Positions 35,052 through 42,304 of a stretch of DNA of 64,000 nucleotides are shown piece after piece. The translations under genes and the position numbers were made by a program. Origin of the DNA: Gammaproteobacteria bacterium. GTDB lineage: Bacteria; Pseudomonadota; Gammaproteobacteria; Pseudomonadales; Azotimanducaceae. The stretch covers positions 59,368 to 123,367 of the forward strand of contig DUBB01000016.1 of assembly GCA_012960535.1 (NCBI GenBank). Reading direction: 5' to 3'. Position 1 is the stretch's first letter. Each line of letters begins with the position of its first letter. The notes under the pieces are model-generated. The model searched no databases. It was not told the origin of the DNA and saw only the letters and a list, made by a program, of their open reading frames with translations.

Positions 35052-36185
35052 ATGACATTTAGTTATACAAACTCTGCCTACCCCATTCGAGAAGACATCA
35101 CGCAGGCCTATCAGGCGTTCTGGCATAAACTGGCTCGACCCGGCGCCTGGTGGAGTGGAGCGCAGCGTATTGCCATTGCTGCAGAGGTACGCAATGCCGT
35201 CGAATGCCAATATTGCCAGGTACGAAAATCAGCCCTGTCTCCCTATACGACGCCGGGAAAACATAAAAAGGGGAACCTTCTGAGTGATACCGCCGTGGAT
35301 GCAGCCCATATGATTATTACCGACCAGGGCCGAATCACGCAGGCGTTTATTGATAAAGCGGCGCTGCAAGGCCTTTCAAATGAACACTATGTCGAACTCA
35401 CCGGCATTGTAGTTGCTGTGTTCAGTATTGACGAATTCAACCGTGCACTGGGAATACCAGTTGAGCCGTTGCCCCAGCCTGTTGCAGGCGCGCCCAGTCA
35501 CTACCGACCCGCAAATTTATCCACAGACACAGGCTTTGTACCCATGGTTTCAGTCGATGGCGCCGTCGGTAACGAACGCGGCTTGTGGCCAACCGGGCGA
35601 TCGGCAAATGTTGTCCGTGCGCTGACCCTGGTACCCGATGCACTGCGCGACTGGTTTAACCTCGCTTCGGCTCAGTACCTGTCTCTTGAGGGTATGAGCA
35701 ATCTTGTCAGGGACGACAATCGGAGCATAAACAGGATGCAGATGGAACTGATAGCAGGGCGGGTCTCTGCCATCAACGAATGCTTCTACTGAACCAATGC
35801 CCATGCAAGTATGCTCCGTGTGAGCGCTAAAGCCACCAATACCACCATTGATATCCAGGGCATCAGTGGAGATGCCAGTGCTGCAGCCCAGGGCATTGAA
35901 TATGGCCCTGAGCTGATGCGATTTGCAGAGAGCCTGGCAAGAAGAAATGAGCCGGATTTGACTGCCGCTAGAAAAGATCTGCTCGAAGCAGCTGGGCCAG
36001 GCGTACTGGTTGATGCGGCTGGAGTTGCCGCTAATTTTCAGAGAATGGTGCGAATTGCCGATTCGACCGGCATCCCGGTTGATAACCTCGATAACCCTTT
36101 AAGTCAGCAGATCAGAGCCGATTTAGGTTTAGACACATTCTCAAGTGCGCGAAACTCGCTGGCGATCACTGCTACTAGTTCCTGA
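35052..36185 (+). CDS. Duplicated AhpD-like selenoprotein, in-frame TGA read as selenocysteine (Sec247)
   Basis: The frame runs 377 residues from ATG 35052 (AGAGG 6 bases upstream) to TGA 36183, crossing one internal TGA at 35790. The protein has two carboxymuconolactone-decarboxylase/AhpD-like helical repeats. The first carries C-Q-Y-C (Cys52, Cys55). The second carries E-C-F-Y-[TGA]-T-N-A-H-A: in AhpD proteins this is the redox CxxC with a following His, so the TGA sits exactly at the second Cys, making CxxU. The downstream part (residues 248-377) is clearly the rest of that domain and has no start of its own beyond ATG 35811. A SECIS-like hairpin follows. AhpD-type proteins reduce peroxides or related oxidants through this dithiol; selenium would raise reactivity. 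If the cell lacks Sec machinery, the gene would instead be truncated at residue 246. Confidence 0.85.
35810..35829 (+). promoter_or_regulatory. Candidate bacterial SECIS hairpin
   Basis: Downstream of the UGA at 35790 the bases GCTC (35813-35816) and GAGC (35822-35825) form a stem closing the 5-base loop CGTGT. A T-G wobble extends it, and two more pairs follow past one bulged C. The loop begins 24 bases after the UGA and has G as its second base, which fits the known bacterial SECIS rule (16-37 bases spacing, G among the first two loop bases). The lower stem is not strong. Confidence 0.6.
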
Positions 36186-36408
36186 AGACCGGTAAAGTGC
36201 TACCCGAGCAAAACAAACTGCTACCCATTATCCGTAGCCCTGCCACAGTGGGATGTCTGTGCTCGAGCCCACCTGATGAAACTCAGCGAAGCGAGTTACC
36301 AACCCTATCGCCTATTACTAAGGGTGCTGGAATCCCTTGCTGGATAACTGTTCCTTAAGGAATAAAGATAAGCTAACCTAAATATCCTTTAATTGGACTC
36401 AATTCGGC

Positions 36409-37650
36409 ATGTTCTCACTCCCCCAGCAAGCACTGGCCATCAAATCTGATGTCGAGGATTTCTTCAATAAACAGATCCTGCCCAACAATCATCTCTGGCA
36501 CGAACAGAGCCAGCAGGGCCAGGCCATTCCTGCCATCGAAAACACTATTAGAACCAAAGCAAAGGAACTCGGCCTCTGGAATATGGCACTGCCACAACTA
36601 AGCGATAGTGAACCCGGGCTGCGGCTAAGCAATCTTGAGTTCACCGGCGTAGCCGAGGTGCTTGGCCGGCTCGGCTGGGCATCCAGAGTATTTAACTGTC
36701 ATGCACCTGATGTCCCAAATATGGAGTTGTTACAGCTTTTTGGCTCTGATTCACAGAAAAGCCGCTGGTTAGAGCCGCTCCTGGATGCACAGTTTGGCTC
36801 TGCATTCGCCATGACAGAGCCTGATGTGGCTTCCTCAGACCCGGCGAATCTGGAAACCAGTATCATTCGCGATGGCGACCAATGGGTAATAAACGGCACC
36901 AAGTGGTTTGCGACAAATGCATCAAACGAGAATTGTCGGTTAATCATCGTAGTCGGTGTGACCGATCCAGAGGCTGCAAAATCCAGACGCCAGTCCATGA
37001 TACTGGTGCCCACGGACACACCGGGTATAAAGGTGAAACGTAACTTACCGGTATTCGACCATACTTCAGCAAACGGCCTGCATCCCGAGCTCGAATTCAC
37101 CGATGTACGGGTTCCCGTAACTAATTTACTGGGGCAACAGGGAGCGGGATTTGCCATGGGACAGGCCCGCCTGGGACCTGCACGGCTTCACCACTGCATG
37201 CGCGCAATTGGCGAATGTGAGGTTCTAATCAGCTTGATGGTGAAACGCTCTACCGAGCGAACCACCTTTGGTAAACGCATCGATGAGTATAGCTCGACTC
37301 AGGCCGCAATCAGCCTGTCTCGAATAGAACTCGACCAATGTAGATTACTGGTTCAGCAGACTGCCCATCAACTGGACACTGTCGGCAATAAAATCGCACG
37401 CAAACAGATTTCAATGATCAAGGTTGCTGTTGCCAGGTCCTACCAATCTATAGCTGACCGAACCATTCAGCTTTATGGAGCCCGTGGCGTCACCAATGAC
37501 ACGCCAGCGGCCTCGGCATTCAGTCGTGCCAGGGCTTTTCGTATTTACGATGGCCCCGATGAAGTCCACCTGCAAACTATCGCCAGGCTAGAACAGCAAG
37601 AACAGTCAGGTAGTTTACTGGATCATTACCTGCTCAATCAGGAAGTCTGA
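36409..37650 (+). CDS. Acyl-CoA dehydrogenase, ACAD10/11-like branch
   Basis: A 413-residue acyl-CoA dehydrogenase. FAD-binding features include A-F-A-M-T-E-P-D-V-A-S-S-D (about 125-137), W-V-I-N-G-T-K-W-F-A-T, and the C-terminal Y-G-A-R-G-V-T-N-D-T. R-I-Y-D-G-P-D-E-V-H-L carries the catalytic acidic residue at the ACAD11-type position. Such enzymes accept long, branched or 4-hydroxylated acyl-CoAs, but specificity is not certain. No ETF or ligase gene lies beside it. The upstream 223-base gap has no recognisable gene; the ribosome site is weak. Confidence 0.92.
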   Translation: MFSLPQQALAIKSDVEDFFNKQILPNNHLWHEQSQQGQAIPAIENTIRTKAKELGLWNMALPQLSDSEPGLRLSNLEFTGVAEVLGRLGWASRVFNCHAPDVPNMELLQLFGSDSQKSRWLEPLLDAQFGSAFAMTEPDVASSDPANLETSIIRDGDQWVINGTKWFATNASNENCRLIIVVGVTDPEAAKSRRQSMILVPTDTPGIKVKRNLPVFDHTSANGLHPELEFTDVRVPVTNLLGQQGAGFAMGQARLGPARLHHCMRAIGECEVLISLMVKRSTERTTFGKRIDEYSSTQAAISLSRIELDQCRLLVQQTAHQLDTVGNKIARKQISMIKVAVARSYQSIADRTIQLYGARGVTNDTPAASAFSRARAFRIYDGPDEVHLQTIARLEQQEQSGSLLDHYLLNQEV

Positions 37651-37810
37651 GCCTCAGAGGCCTTCTTGATGCAGGTCAGAAAGCTACCCCATGCAATGCT
37701 GGGCCGACGTATACGCCCCGGAAGTGCACATCCATAACAAAGACAACTGCTCAATAAAGGCTTGCACCCGGACATGAAGTACAATCATCAGAAGAAGCCA
37801 GGAGATAAGC

Positions 37811-38251
37811 ATGACAATCAGACACGCTGAAACTGCTGATTTGCCGGCATTGGCTGTACTGTTCGACTTATACCGGCAATTCTACCAATGCAAGCCTGAC
37901 TACGCGCTTGCCAAGGCTTACCTTGAAGCGCGCATGAGCAGGCAGGAAAGCCACATATTGGTAGCAGAATCCCGGGGCCAGTTGGATGGATTTACCCAGC
38001 TTTACCCGACATTCTGCTCAATTGATGCCGGCAGAATTCTCGTTCTCTACGATCTGTTTGTTGCCAGCGAGCAACGTCGAAAAGGCATAGCAAAACAGCT
38101 CATGGATGCTGCTCATGCTCTGGCAAGAGATGAGGGCGCGCTGCGACTAGACCTGGAAACAGCCATAGATAATTTCCCGGCGCAGGCACTCTACGAAAAA
38201 CTTGGCTATCAGCGCGATAACGAATTTTTCAAATACAGCTACACCCTCTAA
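37811..38251 (+). CDS. GNAT-family N-acetyltransferase
   Basis: A 146-residue GNAT enzyme. The acetyl-CoA pyrophosphate motif E-Q-R-R-K-G-I-A-K-Q-L (about 97-107) is complete, preceded by the L-Y-D-L-F-V beta strand, and F-P-A-Q-A-L-Y-E-K-L-G-Y is the usual motif B. AGGAG stands 6 bases before the ATG. The acetyl acceptor is unknown. It is convergent with the 2-hydroxyacid dehydrogenase gene. Confidence 0.92.
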   Translation: MTIRHAETADLPALAVLFDLYRQFYQCKPDYALAKAYLEARMSRQESHILVAESRGQLDGFTQLYPTFCSIDAGRILVLYDLFVASEQRRKGIAKQLMDAAHALARDEGALRLDLETAIDNFPAQALYEKLGYQRDNEFFKYSYTL

Positions 38252-38359
38252 AACAGAGCCAAATGCCGAGCCAGATCAGTTACAACAGGAAAACCGGTAA
38301 TTGATTCACCCTCCAGCAGGGACCGATAAGTGCGGTCGCCGACCAGGTGCAAAAAAGAA

Positions 38360-39406
38360 TCAACGATTCGGGCCGCGCTCCATAGGAAAAGGTTGCCACC
38401 TCTCGAGCGCGACCTTTGGCATCACCGTTGGATTAACCGGGCTCATTGGCCATTTACCACGCAGGGCCAGGGCAATTTCCTTAGCAGCGCGGCGACGGGT
38501 TTCTGGTCGCATTCGCGCTGTTGCGGAGGCCGAATGTGGCGTAATAATCACATTATCCATGGCAAACAGCGGATTATCGATTGCTGGCGGCTCGTGCTCC
38601 AGCACATCCAGCCCTGCTCCGGCCAGCTCACCCTGCTGCAAGGCCAGGATCAGCGCCTGTTCATCAACCACCCCGCCCCGACAGGTATTAATCAGGTGAG
38701 CAGTGGATTTCATCCTAGAGAATGCCTGACTATTCATGATATGCCGGGTTTCATCATTTAACAGGCAATGTAGAGAAAGATAGTCAGAGCGTTCCAGTAG
38801 TTCATTAAAAGAAACCGGCTCGACCCCGTCTCGCGTCATCTTAATCTCCGTGATATAGGGATCATGGGCAATGATATTCAAACCAAACGCCTTCGCCCGG
38901 CGCACGGTGGCTTCGGCGACATTACCATAGGCGAGGACCCCTAAAGTCTGTCCGATCAGGCGTGGCGTGTCGTTTAATAGCGGACGACCCTCATACCACC
39001 TGCCTTCTCGGGCAATTCTATCCTGTACTTTTAACTGTCGGTAACAGGCCAGTAACAGACTCATGGCATGATCAGCCACCTCTTCAATAAAGATATCTGG
39101 CGTATTAGTCACGACGATCCCATTTTCGGTGGCTGCATCGACATCCACCATATCCACACCGACACTGCCGACTCCAATCACGACACATTTCTCAAGGGAT
39201 TCGATGATATTGCGTGAAATGGTAATGCCCCATGAAGTCAGTAAAGCATCAGCATCCCGGGCACCTGCAATAAATGCTTCCTCGGTACTGGCATCAACTT
39301 CGACAATCTCTGCTACAGCATCCAGGGCTTCCAGTTCCAGAGCGTAACGAACCGCGAGATCAACACTGGCCTGGCGGGGTAGCTGTACCACAACTTTCTT
39401 TTTCAT
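38360..39406 (-). CDS. D-isomer-specific 2-hydroxyacid dehydrogenase family protein with altered NAD motif
   Basis: A 348-residue dehydrogenase. ATG 39406 begins the first beta strand (K-K-K-V-V-V-Q-L); the upstream 30 codons to 39496 look unrelated. Catalytic residues are present: Arg in N-T-C-R-G-G-V-V-D-E, Glu in D-V-L-E-H-E-P and His in I-T-P-H-S-A. The dinucleotide motif is unusual: where G-x-G-x-x-G is expected, it reads A-Y-G-N-V-A in T-L-G-V-L-A-Y-G-N-V-A, so two of three glycines are alanine; the Asp ending the strand (A-H-D-P-Y) is kept. It may interconvert a 2-oxo and 2-hydroxy acid, or act as a CtBP-like binding protein. Confidence 0.87.
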   Translation of the reverse strand: MKKKVVVQLPRQASVDLAVRYALELEALDAVAEIVEVDASTEEAFIAGARDADALLTSWGITISRNIIESLEKCVVIGVGSVGVDMVDVDAATENGIVVTNTPDIFIEEVADHAMSLLLACYRQLKVQDRIAREGRWYEGRPLLNDTPRLIGQTLGVLAYGNVAEATVRRAKAFGLNIIAHDPYITEIKMTRDGVEPVSFNELLERSDYLSLHCLLNDETRHIMNSQAFSRMKSTAHLINTCRGGVVDEQALILALQQGELAGAGLDVLEHEPPAIDNPLFAMDNVIITPHSASATARMRPETRRRAAKEIALALRGKWPMSPVNPTVMPKVALERWQPFPMERGPNR

Positions 39407-39652
39407 TTGTTTTTCCGCGGATTCAAAAAAGGCAGTATTCCACAGCCTCGACTGGAAAACGACCGCCTTTTTAATCCTACCGTGCAGTTTTTTCATCCGC
39501 CTCGGCGGGAAATACTCGCAAAAGGTCTATGACCTCGAACTGAGCAGCGGGTTAATTAGGCATAAGTCGTTCTAGCACAGTAAACTGCTGTCTATAACTC
39601 GGCATGAACACCACACAGAATATTAACCTGCCTAAAAGTTCTAGGCGCCTGA

Positions 39653-40918
39653 TTGGACCTTATCAATTCGATCCAGTGGCCTTGGGGGGGTTTCAGCATC
39701 AGCATCAATAAGTACAAACTTCTCGTAATCTGTCTTCTAGCCACCTTTCTGATCTCCGGCATGGTGACAACCCTGGGTCTGATCATACCCAGCGCTGCAA
39801 CTTACTTTGGCGTTGAGGTAACTGTGATGGCGACCCAGTTCACCTGGTTTACCGGTGCCGTTTTCGTTGGCTACCTGCTGTCCTTTATTGTGTTCGATCG
39901 ATTTACTATAAAACAGGTGTTGATAACGGCTTATGTCGGTTGCATCATCTCTACACTGCTCATGCACTACATAAGAGATTTTAATTTGCTGGCGCTCTGG
40001 CTGGTGATCTTTGGCCTGTCCATCAGTATCGCTTCCTGCGGTTCAAGTACTTTAATCACCCAGCTATGGCAGGACAAAGCCAGGCAGACAATCCTGGTAG
40101 GGCAGGATGCTTTCTTTAATGGCGGCGGTGTTATCTTCTCCCTGATCGCCAGCTGGTTTATTGCCCGTTCATTCCAGTTCAGCAGCACCTATATGGTGGT
40201 AGCTGCAATCACCCTTTTTGTATTGGGGCTCATTTTCATATCCGATTTTAACCAAAGTGATGGCCGAACGGAGATAACAGCATCTTCCAGCGTCGATCCA
40301 CAAACCCAATGGAATTCAGGGATTATCCTCACCGGATTCAGTCTGCTGTTATTTATGCTGGCTAAGATTTCAGTCTTCATCTGGGCTCCTCTTTTTATAG
40401 AACAACGTTTTTCCGTCGATAGCAGTGTTTCCGGGAACTTTATGTCTAATATATTTTCCGCAGCCCTGGTAGGTTCTCTCATTGGTACCTGGCTGGCTTC
40501 CCGAATACCAGTGAAATACCTGCTATATAGCTTCGTCGTTATTTCCACCGCATCCATCTGGCTACTCCTATCCAGTGAGAATATCGAAACTGTACTCATG
40601 CTGGCCCTTATGTACGGTATTTCAGTATCGGCGACATTCAACGCCTACATGGCCTATGCATTAACCTTCGTTGCAACGCCTACCCATCGAAACATCGCTT
40701 ATATGTTAGTGATGTCGGCCTTGGGCGGCGCACTGGCACCCTACTGCAGCAGTAAAGCGGTGGAACTGGGAGAGGGTACTGATGATGCACTGCTGTTCTG
40801 TTTTGCTGTGCTGATCATTGTGATGGTAACCTTGGTGGTGAGTGAATTACTGGGTCGGTCAATTCAACACCGGCGCAGCCAGACTTTACACCCCAAGGGA
40901 AATACGCCCGGAGCGTGA
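39653..40918 (+). CDS. MFS transporter, TsgA-like; N-terminus uncertain across a G7 tract
   Basis: A 421-residue membrane protein with about twelve hydrophobic segments and no large loops. The open frame begins at TTG 39653 with no ribosome site. An ATG at 39604 opens another frame (M-N-T-T-Q-N-I-N-L-P-K) that meets this one only if one G of the seven-G run at 39684-39690 is removed. Thus the start is either TTG/inside or a frameshift (natural, phase-variable, or sequencing). The C-terminal half has loops of the sugar/organic-anion MFS type. It is 46 bases ahead of the P450 gene on the same strand, so it may carry that enzyme's substrate or product. Confidence 0.85.
   Translation: MDLINSIQWPWGGFSISINKYKLLVICLLATFLISGMVTTLGLIIPSAATYFGVEVTVMATQFTWFTGAVFVGYLLSFIVFDRFTIKQVLITAYVGCIISTLLMHYIRDFNLLALWLVIFGLSISIASCGSSTLITQLWQDKARQTILVGQDAFFNGGGVIFSLIASWFIARSFQFSSTYMVVAAITLFVLGLIFISDFNQSDGRTEITASSSVDPQTQWNSGIILTGFSLLLFMLAKISVFIWAPLFIEQRFSVDSSVSGNFMSNIFSAALVGSLIGTWLASRIPVKYLLYSFVVISTASIWLLLSSENIETVLMLALMYGISVSATFNAYMAYALTFVATPTHRNIAYMLVMSALGGALAPYCSSKAVELGEGTDDALLFCFAVLIIVMVTLVVSELLGRSIQHRRSQTLHPKGNTPGA
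39684..39690 (+). repeat. Seven-G homopolymer at the N-terminus of the MFS gene
   Basis: Seven consecutive G at 39684-39690. Removing one base would join the ATG-39604 frame to the transporter frame, adding a normal ATG start. A contingency switch or a sequencing error are both possible. Confidence 0.6.
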
Positions 40919-40964
40919 ACCCTTTGAATAAGCCAGGCAAACCATGCTAGAGAAAGGTTAAAGT

Positions 40965-42278
40965 ATGAACGGACAGCCCGCACCAGTCCTTGACCTTAAA
41001 AGCCTCGATCAGAATGATAGTCCGGTACTGTCCGAACTGAATATTTATGGCTATACCGCAGCCTCATGGCTGGCTGCTGTCAGCCGCATTGGACCCATCT
41101 TCAGGACCGAACTAGCAGGCAATGACTGTATTGTGATTGCAACCGCTGCAGCAAACAAACTGGCCTGGAAAACACCTGACAACTGGAGTTATCGAGATAC
41201 TGATACAGGCACTTTCTTCCGGCGGCAAATGGGTGAAGATCATGTTTCCGCCCTGGATGCTGAACCTCACCGCCGCCTCAGGAAATTATTACTGCCCGCC
41301 TTCGGCGCTGCAGCCCTGAGTCGAGATATTGCCACCGCCGGTGCATGTATGAAGCAGGCCTTTGCGGAAAAAGTGGGCGTTACCAGCAATTTTTATGAAA
41401 CCCTCAGCCAGTTGTGCATTCGCTCACTCAGCCAAACTCAGGTGAAAGTGACTATACGCCAGGACCTTCTGTTGACGCTGAATCGCTATGAAGAAGAATT
41501 CATTAACGGTCAGCAGTTATCTCTTAGCGATCAGGATAAATGGTTCAAACGAATCAAACACCAGGAACTTCGCACCAACGCATTCGACTTTTTCCATACT
41601 ACGGCACTGAAGCGAAAATCAGGACCCCGAATTGACGACTCTCTGGATCTGTTACTGCAGCGCAAGCGTGTTGCTGCTGGTACGGTCCCCCTTACCGATT
41701 CCGAATTAACAGAGGCTGTCTATCTACTGACTGTTGCGGGCGTCGGCAACATCGCGAGAATACTATGCCCGCTACTGTGGTCTATTAATGACACCCAATG
41801 GCTTCCCAGGCTACGCCGGGAAGTTCGTGGATTTGACCCTGCCTTATTGACCGGTATGAAGAATTTCCCCGTTCTGCGAGCAATTATCGCTGAAACCGAA
41901 CGCTGTTTTGCCCCGGCGCCCATCGTCCCCAAACGGACCACAAAAGAAATCGAGTTCATGGGTGTCAGCATTCCCGCTGGAACGCTCATTATGCATCTGC
42001 ATGCATTATCTCATTTTGACCAGCAGCGCTACCCTGACCCACTCGAATTCGACCCAGCGCGCTGGATTGCTGCTAACCCGGAAAAACCCAATGCATTTGG
42101 AGGCGGCAAACATATGTGCCTTGGCATGGGCGTCACGAGAATTTACCTGCCGCTGATTCTGGCCACGTTGTTTTCTCAGCACGGTTTGCAAATAGAGCAT
42201 GCGCCCTTGCTTGAATCTCTGGAACCTGGGTTCCAGCCAGCTCCTGTATCCACCGTGATGAATGCAACCCTAACTTAA
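40965..42278 (+). CDS. Cytochrome P450 lacking the usual I-helix acid/alcohol pair
   Basis: A 437-residue bacterial P450. The heme-thiolate motif is F-G-G-G-K-H-M-C-L-G with Cys385, and the K-helix ExxR is E-T-E-R (310-313). In the I-helix, where A-G-x-D/E-T-T is expected, the protein reads V-A-G-V-G-N-I-A (257-264): both the acid and the threonine used for oxygen activation are missing. It may therefore use peroxide, a substrate group or an unusual reaction. No ferredoxin or reductase gene is adjacent; the MFS gene is 46 bases upstream. Confidence 0.9.
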   Translation: MNGQPAPVLDLKSLDQNDSPVLSELNIYGYTAASWLAAVSRIGPIFRTELAGNDCIVIATAAANKLAWKTPDNWSYRDTDTGTFFRRQMGEDHVSALDAEPHRRLRKLLLPAFGAAALSRDIATAGACMKQAFAEKVGVTSNFYETLSQLCIRSLSQTQVKVTIRQDLLLTLNRYEEEFINGQQLSLSDQDKWFKRIKHQELRTNAFDFFHTTALKRKSGPRIDDSLDLLLQRKRVAAGTVPLTDSELTEAVYLLTVAGVGNIARILCPLLWSINDTQWLPRLRREVRGFDPALLTGMKNFPVLRAIIAETERCFAPAPIVPKRTTKEIEFMGVSIPAGTLIMHLHALSHFDQQRYPDPLEFDPARWIAANPEKPNAFGGGKHMCLGMGVTRIYLPLILATLFSQHGLQIEHAPLLESLEPGFQPAPVSTVMNATLT

Positions 42279-42304
42279 TAGACACACTCATGAGGGATTA
42301 TGAA

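Noticed and set aside
35811..36185. Separate small gene after the AhpD-like ORF
   Set aside because: Same frame as the upstream ORF, no ribosome site, and it is the remainder of the second AhpD-like domain; treated as Sec read-through.
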